This document shows positions 32,186 to 41,118 of a stretch of DNA of 64,000 bases, in pieces (the stretch's first letter is position 1; each line of letters starts with the position of its first letter). The notes beneath the pieces are model-generated. The model was not told the DNA's origin, did no database searches, and was given only the letters and a program-made list of their open reading frames with translations. Both the position numbers and the translations under genes were made by a program. Origin of the DNA: GM7GCV1 sp965222065 (GTDB lineage: Bacteria > Pseudomonadota > Gammaproteobacteria > Pseudomonadales > GM7GCV1); contig OZ244933.1 of the NCBI GenBank assembly GCA_965222065.1, positions 1,860,001-1,924,000 on the forward strand, read 5' to 3'.

Positions 32186-32713
32186 ATGAAATTGATCAAA
32201 ACCAGGCAACATCTTAAAACAGACTCCAGAAGCTTTCGGCACTTCGCTGAAAAAGTTGGCATGTTTCTTAGGCCCGCAAAACTCAGCCAGCTGGCCATTG
32301 ATGGCAGTGAACGTATTTGCCTGGATTCAGTGGTGATTGTTGATATGGGTTCGGAGCAGCCTTTGGTGGAAGCCTTTCGACATGTCAAACATATGAGTCA
32401 GCGAGGCCAGGTAAAAGCGAATGTTTTGGTCACCAAGGTTCATAGCGATATCCAGGCTCGATCAGTATTCAATAAATTGACATCACTTTGTGAGAATTTC
32501 CTCAATGTAAAGCTGGAGTACCTGGGCGGTGTTCCCAGTGAGTCTCTGCTTCGAAGCGTTGCCTCGAATGAAGAGAAACCAGCATCTTCAGCCAATGACC
32601 CCAGCAGGTCACGCCACACAAAGGCGCAAACTCACCTGGATTTTATCCAGGAGTACTGGATACAGACTCATCCGCTGATTAACGTTAACAGAGCGAGTGT
32701 TAAAAATGCGTAG
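32186..32713 (+). CDS. FleN/FlhG-like protein lacking the ATP-binding half
   Basis: A 175-aa protein starting at 32186 behind AGGAG. Its middle (EAFRHVKHMSQRG, ANVLVTKVHSD, ARSVFNKLTSLCENFL, VKLEYLGGVPSESLLRSV) is collinear with the second half of the MinD-like ATPase FleN (FlhG). In FleN the corresponding text reads like LFAKLTKVTDRFLDVALQYVGVIPYDESVRKAV. The P-loop half is absent, so ATP binding is not expected. In Pseudomonas, FleN binds FleQ and restrains it. A FleQ-like gene lies 1.5 kb downstream and FleQ-like boxes and a sigma-54 promoter lie upstream, so a feedback partner is plausible. Similarity was judged by eye and needs a profile search. Confidence 0.6.
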   Translation: MKLIKTRQHLKTDSRSFRHFAEKVGMFLRPAKLSQLAIDGSERICLDSVVIVDMGSEQPLVEAFRHVKHMSQRGQVKANVLVTKVHSDIQARSVFNKLTSLCENFLNVKLEYLGGVPSESLLRSVASNEEKPASSANDPSRSRHTKAQTHLDFIQEYWIQTHPLINVNRASVKNA

Positions 32714-33473
32714 CCATTTCCCTCCGGTATGCAAAGGACTTTTCACCCTGGTGAATCGTGGCAAAAAATTTTTGCTGCTGCCTTTTGTGTTGCTGGTGGG
32801 TTGCGCTTCCTACCCACAATCGGAGGGAAGCAGCCACGCGCAACCTCTGGGTGATTTGCTCAAATGTGCGGATCAGAAAAACCAGCACCTGCCGACTTGC
32901 TATTGCCATAACATGGCACTCAAGAAGAACCCGGATCGGAAAGAGATCTGTGCGGCATCCCTGGATAGCTGGTTGCATAACGAACTGGGCGAAGCTCGTC
33001 CCAGATCCCGGGAATTTGTCCTGGAATTAAGAAAGGCTACCGCCAGGCTGGAAAAGTTCCAACGGGAAGAAGCGGAAAACTGGACAGATACCACGGCCAG
33101 CTATCTTGCAGGCGTTGAGGTACTCGACGACTGCGATGCGGCGGACAGTCTTCTGGACATTGCTTTTACCCTGGGAAAATTCCGTCTTGATGAACTCGCC
33201 AAGGTACTGGTGGACTCCAATCCCCATGACAGTATTCCTGCAGACCACTATGTGGCGGCCGTTTGGGTGGAAGGCGAATGGATGATGCTGGATTACTTTG
33301 TTGAGGAAGCCCAGCCACTTATTTATCTGGAATTTGGCGGCTATGAAACCAAGTCGGGCAATTTGGCAAGCCAGTCTGAAGTGGTTGCTTACCGTCGCCT
33401 AAGCAATGCCGGGTGGAACGAAGGGCTGCCACCACGTTTGATGGACGATATGCAATTTGTTGCCGGGCTCTAG
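32706..33473 (+). CDS. Lipoprotein with predicted transglutaminase-like cysteine protease fold
   Basis: About 255 aa, overlapping the preceding gene (ATG at 32706, or GTG at 32697), so translationally coupled. A signal with lipobox LLVGC-AS is followed by a Cys-rich segment (LLKCADQ..TCYCHNM..ICAAS) and a helical region. The C-terminal domain reads like a Cys-His-Asp triad: VLDDCDAADSLLD, then ADHYVAAVWVEGEW, then MMLDYF. That order and spacing resemble bacterial transglutaminase-like proteases (the fold of LapG), although no clear family assignment is possible. It is predicted to act in the periplasm or outer membrane under FleQ/sigma-54 control. Confidence 0.55.
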   Translation: MRSHFPPVCKGLFTLVNRGKKFLLLPFVLLVGCASYPQSEGSSHAQPLGDLLKCADQKNQHLPTCYCHNMALKKNPDRKEICAASLDSWLHNELGEARPRSREFVLELRKATARLEKFQREEAENWTDTTASYLAGVEVLDDCDAADSLLDIAFTLGKFRLDELAKVLVDSNPHDSIPADHYVAAVWVEGEWMMLDYFVEEAQPLIYLEFGGYETKSGNLASQSEVVAYRRLSNAGWNEGLPPRLMDDMQFVAGL

Positions 33474-33552
33474 TTTTAGGTAGTTCGGCTGGCAGGTGGG
33501 CACTGGTTGGAAAAAGCCGGAACGCCTGATCAGGATTTCAGAAACGATTGTA

Positions 33553-33969
33553 TCAAGGCTTCATCAGGTGCCATTGATAGTCCAAAAGTTCCAGTGCCTT
33601 GCGAATACTTTTTACCGGGTCTGATTTCACAATATAGCCGGCAATGTCGTGTGAATAGGCCCTGAAAATATCGTCCTGGTCGCTTGAGCCGGACATGACA
33701 AAGACAGGGGCCGATTTCGCTTCCGGTATTTCCTGTAACTGGTCGAGAAATTCCAGGCCGCTCATTCGCGGCATAATAAGATCCACAAAAATCACATAGG
33801 GTGAATTCAGCGTTCCATGTTCTTCACTGCCACGCAGGCATTCCAAGGCGTCCACCCCGTCCTTTACGATAATCAGTTGATTGGAGATGCCGAGTTCCTT
33901 AAACGCCCTGCGAATGGCCATTGCATCAACTTCGTCATCTTCCAGTATCAGGAATGAGACGCTTTCCAT
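33553..33969 (-). CDS. Single-domain response regulator (Rcp1-like)
   Basis: A 138-aa stand-alone receiver with no output domain. It has the acidic pair in LEDDEVD, phospho-acceptor Asp63 (VIFVDLIMPRMSG), Ser/Thr switch in VMSGSSD and the conserved Lys in YIVKSDP. The opening and the insertion after the second strand (LRGSEEHGTLNSPYV) are of the Rcp1/phytochrome-partner type. It converges with the lipoprotein gene and is divergent from the FleQ-like activator. Similar receivers occur at 38243 and 41119. The cognate kinase may be the PAS kinase at 36749. Confidence 0.88.
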   Translation of the reverse strand: MESVSFLILEDDEVDAMAIRRAFKELGISNQLIIVKDGVDALECLRGSEEHGTLNSPYVIFVDLIMPRMSGLEFLDQLQEIPEAKSAPVFVMSGSSDQDDIFRAYSHDIAGYIVKSDPVKSIRKALELLDYQWHLMKP

Positions 33970-34182
33970 TAACCTTCCTCAGCTTTATATTTTATCGACT
34001 GTTTTGACTGATGGGGAATCATGCTGTCAGGATTGTAAATAATAAAAATTTACTCTTCAGGATTCTACACCTTTGACATTAAGGAATGTAAAAGATAATT
34101 GACGAAGTATCTACTATGATAGAAATCGAACTGCATTTTAAAGTGATGCATGTTCACTGGCTATTTGCCTGAGGAATAGTTT

Positions 34183-35406
34183 TTGAGTGGACCGGAAAAC
34201 AAGAAGCGCTTCAACCTGATTATTGATGGAAGCGACAGTCGCTTGAAAGATACCGCGAAATCCTTTGAGGCAGTTGCGGACGACTTTTTCGTTATTGATA
34301 ACCTGGATGAAGACACCTCCTCTGAAGAGAAAGAGGCGTCGAAGAAATACCAGCGTCGCCGGGTTGAAGACAAATCCCGCTATTACAACCAGATCGTCGG
34401 TTCCAGCCGAAAAATCAATGAAGTAAAAAAGCTGATTCATCGCGTCTCCATGACCGATGTCACCGTCATGATCAGGGGAGAGTCAGGAACCGGCAAGGAG
34501 CTTGCCGCCCGGGCGATCCACGATCTCTCCGGTCGATCAAAAGGCCCTTTCATTGCCGTGAACTGCGGGGCCATTCCCCAGGAGCTTTTTGAATCTGAAT
34601 TATTTGGCCATGAGAAGGGCGCTTTCACCGGGGCTGTAAAAGAGGCCAAAGGCCGTCTGGAACTTGCCCAGGGCGGGACACTTTTCCTGGACGAGATTGG
34701 CGATATGCCGATCGATATGCAGGTGAAGTTATTGCGTGTCCTGCAGGAGCGCACCTACGAGCGGGTAGGGGGCGATCAAAGCTATCCGCTGGATATTCGA
34801 CTGATCACTGCCTCGCATATTAATTTGCCCGACCTGATTCAGCAGGGAAAATTTAGGCAGGACCTTTTTTACCGAATCAATGTGTTTCCCCTGGAAATGC
34901 CCGCATTGAGAGATCGTCCCCAGGATATTCCCGATTTGCTGGAGGCCCATATTGCCCAGCATGATAATGGCGTGGATATTACCTTTTCACCGGCAGCGCT
35001 AAGCGCCCTGCTGGTTTACCCCTGGCCAGGTAATGCCCGGGAATTGGCGAATCTGGTCAATCGTCTGACGGTGCTTCATAACAACAAACAGGTGGAAGTG
35101 GAGGACCTGCCCGAGGAATATCGTGGTTACGGTTTTTATGGGCAAACGGAAGAAGCTAAAAGCGAACCCCTCTCCGACCCTGCCTCGGGCGCTGCTGAAA
35201 ACTTGTCCAGGCTGGACCCCCTGACAGAGCTGCAGGGCACAGATATCAATCTGCGCGAACGGCTGGAGCAATTGGAGATTGAGTATCTGGAAGCGGCGCT
35301 TGACCTTTGCGATGGCGTCGTGGCCAGGGCGGCGAGAAAACTGGGTATAAAGCGCACAACCCTGGTGGAAAAGATGCGCCGCTATGGAATAGGCGTGGAA
35401 GACTGA
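34183..35406 (+). CDS. FleQ-like sigma-54-dependent transcriptional activator
   Basis: A 407-aa enhancer-binding protein. The AAA+ domain has Walker A GESGTGKE (99-106), sigma-54 contact loop GAFTGA (146-151), FLDEIGDMP and WPGNARELANLVNRL. The C-terminal Fis-type HTH (VVARAARKLGIKRTTLVEKMRRYG) is very FleQ-like. The N-terminal domain is only about 65 residues, against about 130 in FleQ, and the c-di-GMP-contact motif LFRS preceding the AAA+ domain in FleQ reads YYNQ here, so ligand control may differ. It uses a TTG start at 34183 with GAGGA upstream. No flagellar genes are nearby. Probable targets are the boxes at 31963-32040. Confidence 0.85.
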   Translation: MSGPENKKRFNLIIDGSDSRLKDTAKSFEAVADDFFVIDNLDEDTSSEEKEASKKYQRRRVEDKSRYYNQIVGSSRKINEVKKLIHRVSMTDVTVMIRGESGTGKELAARAIHDLSGRSKGPFIAVNCGAIPQELFESELFGHEKGAFTGAVKEAKGRLELAQGGTLFLDEIGDMPIDMQVKLLRVLQERTYERVGGDQSYPLDIRLITASHINLPDLIQQGKFRQDLFYRINVFPLEMPALRDRPQDIPDLLEAHIAQHDNGVDITFSPAALSALLVYPWPGNARELANLVNRLTVLHNNKQVEVEDLPEEYRGYGFYGQTEEAKSEPLSDPASGAAENLSRLDPLTELQGTDINLRERLEQLEIEYLEAALDLCDGVVARAARKLGIKRTTLVEKMRRYGIGVED

Positions 35407-35623
35407 TGCTCAGGATTGTTTGAATCCGGTCCGAACCATTTCTCCCCAACCCTGTTTTTTTCGAAGAAATTGCCACCAGCCCTGGATGCGCCAGATGTTG
35501 CATAGCTGCCGATAACCCAGGTTTTTTGGCAAAGATGAAAGTCGCACGTAGCAACAACAATAACTAACTGCTTCAATACGCGTTAAATAGTGGCCATGTG
35601 GGCTAATTTTGGGGTAATAGAAA

Positions 35624-36529
35624 ATGAAGCCATTTAGTTTCCCGGGAAAAATTTTCCGCAGTGCCAGTGAAGACCTTTCTGTCACTGATGCGCAAAACGA
35701 CACTCCACAAACCCGGTCGTCAACCTACGAGCTGGCGTTTGCAGATCGGGAGTTCTTGTTAAAAGAAGAGCTGCGCCCGATTCGTTTGCAACTTGAGCTG
35801 CTGAAACCGGATCTGGTCATGAATGAGCATGGGATCGGCTCAACGATTGTGGTGTTCGGCGGGGCCAGGGTACATGACAGTGAGCGGGCTCGTGCGGATG
35901 AGCAACAGGCTGAGGCGGCGCTTGCGCAATCACCGCAGGATCCGGAATTAATAAAGGGGCTGGAAAAAGCAAAGCGGGCGGTTGAAATGTCTCTTTACTA
36001 CGAAGAGGCCAGGAAGTTTGGCCGCCTGATCACCCAGGAACAACAACTGGAAGCCGGATGCCATCTGCATATTGTTACCGGTGGCGGACCGGGCATCATG
36101 GAGGCAGCCAATCGAGGTGCCAGTGAGGCAGACGGCGAGAGCATCGGACTTAATATTGTCTTGCCCTTTGAGCAGTACCCCAATGAGTACATCACGCCCG
36201 ATCTCTGTTTCCAGTTTCACTATTTTGCGATACGCAAGATGCATTTTTTGATGCGGGCCAAGGCGTTGCTCGCCTGCCCCGGGGGCTTTGGCACACTGGA
36301 TGAGTTGTTTGAAACCCTGACGCTGGTACAAACGGGCAAGGTACAGCGGCTACCCATACTGTTGATGGGCGAAAAATTCTGGCGCGAACTGATTAACTTT
36401 GATCAGCTGGTTGAATACGGGTTGATTTCATCTTCTGATCTGGAGCTGTTTACTTTTGTGGAGACGGCAGAACAGGCACTGGACTGCATCAAGCAGTTTT
36501 ATCAGGCAGACGGGGAAGTCTGTATTTGA
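35624..36529 (+). CDS. LOG-family nucleotide phosphoribohydrolase-like protein
   Basis: The 301-aa protein has the Rossmann-like lysine-decarboxylase/LOG fold: IVVFGGARV, TGGGPGIMEAANRGA (153-161) and PGGFGTLDE (219-227), the family's active-site signature. LOG proteins cleave cytokinin or purine nucleoside monophosphates to base and ribose 5-phosphate. The N-terminal 70 residues and the Ala/Glu-rich helical insertion (DEQQAEAALAQSPQDPELIKG) extend it beyond the minimal 190-aa form. The substrate is unknown. It lies between the FleQ-like activator and the PAS kinase but with long gaps on both sides, so it is probably transcribed separately. Confidence 0.88.
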   Translation: MKPFSFPGKIFRSASEDLSVTDAQNDTPQTRSSTYELAFADREFLLKEELRPIRLQLELLKPDLVMNEHGIGSTIVVFGGARVHDSERARADEQQAEAALAQSPQDPELIKGLEKAKRAVEMSLYYEEARKFGRLITQEQQLEAGCHLHIVTGGGPGIMEAANRGASEADGESIGLNIVLPFEQYPNEYITPDLCFQFHYFAIRKMHFLMRAKALLACPGGFGTLDELFETLTLVQTGKVQRLPILLMGEKFWRELINFDQLVEYGLISSSDLELFTFVETAEQALDCIKQFYQADGEVCI

Positions 36530-36748
36530 AGGGATTAAATAAAAATCACAAAAAAAGTTAAGAATCGTTAATTGGGAGTCTTTTGGGTCAGTTAAATGAT
36601 TGTCCCCTTTAAAATTTTCCTGTTATCGTAAGCCGGATTGTGGGGCAATAAACTGGATCTGGCCCTGGCTTGCCGCCGGCAGGAATTTACCCAAGGCGCG
36701 TAGCCTGGAAATGTGCTTTGAGGGAACGGTTACAAAGGAGTATGTTCT

Positions 36749-38227
36749 ATGGGAGCAAGGCAGCTGCAAAGAGCCACGTCGCATCGTGGCTTTCTGTTCA
36801 GGCACCATCTTGCTGCCGCTCTTTCCTGTGTGATTTTCCTCTCGGTGGATGTCTTTTCGCCAATCAGTGCTGCCGGTGCACTCTATGTTGTTGTTCTGTA
36901 CTGGATAAGCCGGCTCAATCAGGGGCACCTGGTTCTACTTTACGCACTGGTCACAACGATCCTGTCGTTGGCAGGTGGACTGGATTGGTCCCAGTCAACC
37001 TATGATTTCTCTCCTGATAGGGTTATTTCCATCCTGCTCATCTGGGGTGCTGCCTGGTTTTTTTATTCCGCGGCGCCCCGGGAAGACAGTGACTCTCTTC
37101 CAGCCGAACACAATGGTGACAGCAAATGGCTGGAGATGGCATTTGATCTGGCACCCAACCCCATGGTGATGGTCGATACCGACGGTGTCATCCAGTTGGC
37201 CAACAAACCCGCACAAACGCTTTTCGGTTATCAGCAAAACGAGCTGGTTGGACAGAAGATCGAGTGCCTCATTCCTGAACGTTACAGAAAGCACCATGTG
37301 GAATTGCGCGATGAGTATATAAATGCGCCCTCAAAGCGAAATATGGGCGAGGGGCGAGATTTGTTCGGGGTACATAAGGATGGCACAGAGATCCCGGTGG
37401 AAATTGGCCTGAATCCGGTTAAGACCAGGACGGGCCCGGTAGTGATCAGCTCCATTGTGGATATTTCCGACCGGGTCGAGCAGTTAAACAAGCAAAAGAA
37501 ACTTTCCCGGAAACTGTTTCTGGCGAATCAGTATCTGGAAAAAACCAACAAGGAAATGGACGACTTTGTCTATGTGGCCTCGCATGACCTGAGATCGCCG
37601 TTGAGAGGCATTGAACAGCTCGCCGATTTTATCGAGGAGGATGCCGGCGATTTGCTGCCAAAAAACTCGCACGATGATCTGAACTTGTTACGTGACCGGG
37701 TCAAGCGCATGGAGAATTTGCTTGCCAGTCTGCTTGCCTATTCCCGAATCGGTCGCAAGGAGGGAGAGGCCGGCTGGATTGACCCCAAAACCGTGCTTGA
37801 GGATGTGCTTGAGCTCTATGTTCCCGCCGAACGCTTCCAGGTCAACCTGCCCGAACACATGCCCCAAATTTATGCACCCCGGGCCGCCGTGGAGTTGGTC
37901 TTCAGAAATCTCTTTATGAATGCGGTTAAGCATCATGATAAAGACAGGGGGGTGATTGATGTCGAAGTGGAGACAAACGAAAACGAAGTGATTTATATGG
38001 TCGCGGATGATGGCCCAGGCGTCCCGGAGCAGTACCAGGAAAAAATCTTCCAGTTGTTTCAGACGTTAAAACCAAGAGATGAGCTGGAAGGTAGCGGCAT
38101 GGGGCTGGCACTGGTGAGGAAGACCATGGAAATTCATGATGGATGGGTTGAAGTGCAATCGGATGGTCAGCGGGGCACACGGTTCGTTTTGGGCTGGCCC
38201 GTACCAAGGGATGCGCCGCCAGAGTAA
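36749..38227 (+). CDS. Membrane PAS-domain sensor histidine kinase
   Basis: The 492-aa kinase has about three N-terminal membrane helices (to about residue 107), a PAS domain (about 128-245, with PAS-associated VVISSIVDISDRVE), a short coiled coil and the HisKA dimerisation helix. The latter carries phospho-acceptor His279 in VASHDLRSPLRGIEQL. An HATPase domain follows (NLFMNAVKHHD as N box, DDGPGVP as G1, GSGMGLALV as G2). The ASHDLRSPL type is that of phytochrome-like kinases that pair with Rcp1-type receivers. A receiver gene follows 15 bases downstream. The start at 36749 has AAAGGAG 8 bases upstream. Confidence 0.92.
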   Translation: MGARQLQRATSHRGFLFRHHLAAALSCVIFLSVDVFSPISAAGALYVVVLYWISRLNQGHLVLLYALVTTILSLAGGLDWSQSTYDFSPDRVISILLIWGAAWFFYSAAPREDSDSLPAEHNGDSKWLEMAFDLAPNPMVMVDTDGVIQLANKPAQTLFGYQQNELVGQKIECLIPERYRKHHVELRDEYINAPSKRNMGEGRDLFGVHKDGTEIPVEIGLNPVKTRTGPVVISSIVDISDRVEQLNKQKKLSRKLFLANQYLEKTNKEMDDFVYVASHDLRSPLRGIEQLADFIEEDAGDLLPKNSHDDLNLLRDRVKRMENLLASLLAYSRIGRKEGEAGWIDPKTVLEDVLELYVPAERFQVNLPEHMPQIYAPRAAVELVFRNLFMNAVKHHDKDRGVIDVEVETNENEVIYMVADDGPGVPEQYQEKIFQLFQTLKPRDELEGSGMGLALVRKTMEIHDGWVEVQSDGQRGTRFVLGWPVPRDAPPE

Positions 38228-38242
38228 GAAGAGGGTAATGTC

Positions 38243-38701
38243 ATGATACTTAACACAGAAGAACCCATTACTATTTTGATTGTCGATGATGATCAGATTG
38301 ATGTGAGGGCAGTGACCAGAGCACTGCGCAAGCATCGTATTGACAACCCTGTCGAGGTGGCCAGTAACGGCCTGGACGCCCTGAATCTGCTTCGCGGCGA
38401 AAGTAGTACTTCGCAGCTGGACTGGCCTTATATTATTTTGCTGGACCTGAACATGCCACGGATGAACGGCCTCGAGTTTCTGGAGGAGGTTCGCAAGGAT
38501 AAAACACTTCATGACACAGTCGTCTTTGTGTTGACGACTTCAGATGACGATCGCGACAAGGCCAAGGCCTATGAACGGCACATTGCGGGTTATATTGTGA
38601 AATCAAATGTGGGCAAGGACTTTATTAACCTGGTCACAATGATTGAGAAGTTCGTATTAACGGTCAGGTTTCAAAGCAAGAAAACCCATGGCAAAAACTA
38701 A
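38243..38701 (+). CDS. Single-domain response regulator (Rcp1-like)
   Basis: A 152-aa receiver with acidic DDDQID, phospho-acceptor Asp68 (IILLDLNMPRMNG), VLTTSDDD and YIVKSNVG. It has no output domain. It is 15 bases after the PAS kinase and overlaps the following GGDEF-EAL gene by 14 bases, so the three form an operon and probably a phosphorelay or branched pathway. It resembles the receiver encoded at 33553, with the shared Rcp1-type region before strand 3 (LRGESSTSQLDWPY). Confidence 0.92.
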   Translation: MILNTEEPITILIVDDDQIDVRAVTRALRKHRIDNPVEVASNGLDALNLLRGESSTSQLDWPYIILLDLNMPRMNGLEFLEEVRKDKTLHDTVVFVLTTSDDDRDKAKAYERHIAGYIVKSNVGKDFINLVTMIEKFVLTVRFQSKKTHGKN

Positions 38702-40427
38702 GACAACCGCTCCGGACGTTGTTCTGGGCGTGAACTGCTCGCGCCTGCTGTTGATTGATGACGATCAGGTGGATCGCAAGATTATTTGCCGCTTTCTAAA
38801 AAGCTGCGGCATCGATTTCCATATCGATGAAACAGCGGATCCGGATCACGCCATGGGGTTGATCGAGAAAAACCGATATGACTGTGTACTGATGGATTAC
38901 CGTTTCCCTGGCGGAACGGCGTTCGATTACTTTGCCGAATTGCTCTCCTTGCCCTGTTCATTGCGCCCTCCTGTGGTATTGCTTACAGGGCAGGGTGACG
39001 AGCGGGTGGCTGCCGAGAGCATTACCCTGGGTGCCCAGGAGTACATGAGCAAAAAAGAGCTGGGCAAGCTGGCCATCCGTCGGGCGGTGGAATCGGCCTG
39101 CGAAAAAGCCAGCGTACAGCGAAAGCTGGAGCAGCATGATCAGGAGCTGGTCCGGATGAGCTACTTTGACATGCTGACAGGCCTGCCAAACAGGCGGCTT
39201 TTTTTTGAACGGCTCGAGCAAACGGTCAGTGAGGCCGGTCGCGCCCAGCGATCTTTCAGTTTGCTAATGCTGGACCTGGATTTTTTCAAGACGGTCAACG
39301 ACAGTCATGGTCACGCGATTGGTGATCAGTTATTGATCCAGATAGCCCAGCGTGTCAACGGTTTGATGCGGGATTCTGATGTGTTCTCCCGAATTGCCGG
39401 CGATGAGTTTGCGGTCTTGTTGCCCACGACCGATAGCCTGGAAGGCGGAATCATTGTGGCAGAAAGGGTCGCGGAACAGCTGGAAGAGCCCTTTATGATA
39501 GGTGACCAGATTATTGATATCAGTGCTTCCTTTGGCCTGGTGCGTTACCCGGACCATGGTAGCCATGGCGAAGAGCTGTTTGGAAATGCAGACCTTGCCA
39601 TGTATGACAGCAAGCGTAATGGTCAACTGGTTACGGTCTATGGGTCGAAGCACAGTCGTACCGATTCGGCGGACATGTTGATTGCCCAAAGTTTTAAACA
39701 GGCTTTTGCCAACCGGGAATTTTATGTTCTTTACCAGCCCCAGGTCGATCTGGTGCATAAAACAGTGGTGGGCGTCGAAGTACTGGCGCGCTGGCAGCAC
39801 CCCACCCTGGGATTGATACCTCCGTCAAAATTTATTCCGATTGCGGAAAGATCCGCACACATTGAAGCGCTGACCTTGCAGGTTTTGGAAAGTGCGCTGA
39901 TACAGGCGCGGGACTGGGCGGTTCGCGGGATAAATCTGCCGGTGTCCATTAATTTGTCGGCGTCCCTACTAAACCGGGAAGGGCTGACTGACAAAATAGG
40001 GGACATAATTTCCCGGATTGGGATGCCCCCCGGGGAACTCTGCCTGGAAGTTACCGAGACCGGCATCATGAGTTCGCCGGAGTCAGCGGAACAGGTCTTG
40101 CACCAGCTTCATGAGCTGGGAGTGACCATATCAATTGATGACTTTGGTACAGGCTATTCTTCTCTCAAATATTTGCGAAACTTCCCTATTGGCGAAATTA
40201 AAATCGATCAATTATTTATTTCCAGCCTGCTTACCAGTGAACGCGACGAGCTTATTGTTGAATCGGTGCTTGCCCTGGGTAAGGCTTTTGGTGTCCGGGT
40301 GCTTGGCGAGGGGGTAGAAAACCCTCAAGTGGCTGACCGGTTATTGCAGCTGGGCTGCAAGTATGCCCAGGGCTATTATTTCGGCAAGCCAATGTTGCCC
40401 TCAGAGCTCGAAGCGCAGATAAGCTGA
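38688..40427 (+). CDS. Receiver-GGDEF-EAL cyclic-di-GMP signalling protein
   Basis: The 579-aa protein has a receiver (about 18-135, Asp70 in VLMDYRFPGG), a GGDEF domain starting MLTGLPNRR with active-site variant AGDEF (near residue 237), and an EAL domain with GVEVLARWQHP (near 363), VTETGIM and DDFGTGYSSLKYL. AGDEF variants are usually active cyclases. The EVL form and downstream motifs are compatible with phosphodiesterase activity, so the net direction cannot be told. It is the output of the kinase-receiver operon. With a FleQ-like activator 3 kb away, c-di-GMP made here could reach that regulator. Confidence 0.93.
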   Translation: MAKTKTTAPDVVLGVNCSRLLLIDDDQVDRKIICRFLKSCGIDFHIDETADPDHAMGLIEKNRYDCVLMDYRFPGGTAFDYFAELLSLPCSLRPPVVLLTGQGDERVAAESITLGAQEYMSKKELGKLAIRRAVESACEKASVQRKLEQHDQELVRMSYFDMLTGLPNRRLFFERLEQTVSEAGRAQRSFSLLMLDLDFFKTVNDSHGHAIGDQLLIQIAQRVNGLMRDSDVFSRIAGDEFAVLLPTTDSLEGGIIVAERVAEQLEEPFMIGDQIIDISASFGLVRYPDHGSHGEELFGNADLAMYDSKRNGQLVTVYGSKHSRTDSADMLIAQSFKQAFANREFYVLYQPQVDLVHKTVVGVEVLARWQHPTLGLIPPSKFIPIAERSAHIEALTLQVLESALIQARDWAVRGINLPVSINLSASLLNREGLTDKIGDIISRIGMPPGELCLEVTETGIMSSPESAEQVLHQLHELGVTISIDDFGTGYSSLKYLRNFPIGEIKIDQLFISSLLTSERDELIVESVLALGKAFGVRVLGEGVENPQVADRLLQLGCKYAQGYYFGKPMLPSELEAQIS

Positions 40428-40433
40428 TAGCGT

Positions 40434-40919
40434 TTACTGCAGCAACGCCGTCTGGCTCAGCACCTCTATTACGGCCTCTTCCGTGGGTTTTTCTGCATTA
40501 ATGATTATTGCATTTTCCGGGATTTCCATGGTGTCCAGCTGGCTTTGGACCAGTCGTGGCGACATGTAATGGTCACGGCGACTGGTGACCCGGTGCTCAG
40601 CAGACTCCTTGCTGATATCGAGCCAAACGGTCATGGCGGGCAGACCCTGCAGAAGCAATTCACGGTAACTCGCTTTTAGTGCAGAGCAGGAAAGCATGGA
40701 ATGGGGTTGCTGTCGTACGGCCATGTGCAGGCTCTGTAACCAGGGTTGCCGGTCTTCGTCGGTAAGCGGTATTCCCCGGGCCATTTTTTCCTTGTTCTCC
40801 CGGGAGTGATACTCATCGGCCTCAATGTAGTGCCAGCCCAGCTGCTCTGCCAGTGCTGTCCCAAGGGTGGTTTTGCCGCATCCGCAAATTCCTGCCACCA
40901 AAATTACCTGAACTTTCAC
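40434..40919 (-). CDS. gntK: Gluconokinase
   Basis: The 161-aa P-loop kinase phosphorylates gluconate to 6-phosphogluconate. It has Walker A GICGCGKTT (10-18), the substrate segment EADEYHSRENKEKMARGIPLTDEDR (in two runs), SALKASYRELL, and RDHYMSPRLVQSQLDTME, all typical of the GntK family. The product feeds gnd at 30346, so both enzymes serve a gluconate/pentose phosphate shunt. No gluconate transporter or repressor is adjacent. It converges with the GGDEF-EAL gene with a 6-base gap. Confidence 0.92.
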   Translation of the reverse strand: MKVQVILVAGICGCGKTTLGTALAEQLGWHYIEADEYHSRENKEKMARGIPLTDEDRQPWLQSLHMAVRQQPHSMLSCSALKASYRELLLQGLPAMTVWLDISKESAEHRVTSRRDHYMSPRLVQSQLDTMEIPENAIIINAEKPTEEAVIEVLSQTALLQ

Positions 40920-41118
40920 GTGTTAAAGTTACCCAACCTTTAAGTAGATAAATTTGCCTGGCTTTTGCCTGAATTTGCCCGACAACGCTTTCAGAGGTTG
41001 AATTTAACATGCATTTATCACTTTAGGACTAGGAAGCTTGTCAATAAACTGGCACAGTTCGATATATATAATGCGTCTCATTTCACGAAAACTGTTTGCA
41101 TCCCTCTGAACATCATTT

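Noticed and set aside
34035..34056. TAAAAATTTACTCT match to the centre of family A upstream of the FleQ-like gene
   Set aside because: Only 14 bases match and neither GGGGTCAGA arm is present; may be a chance A/T match or a very decayed remnant.
41041..41080. CTGGCAC upstream of the receiver at 41119 considered as a sigma-54 promoter
   Set aside because: The -12 TTGC element is missing at the required spacing; a TATAAT-like sigma-70 box fits better.
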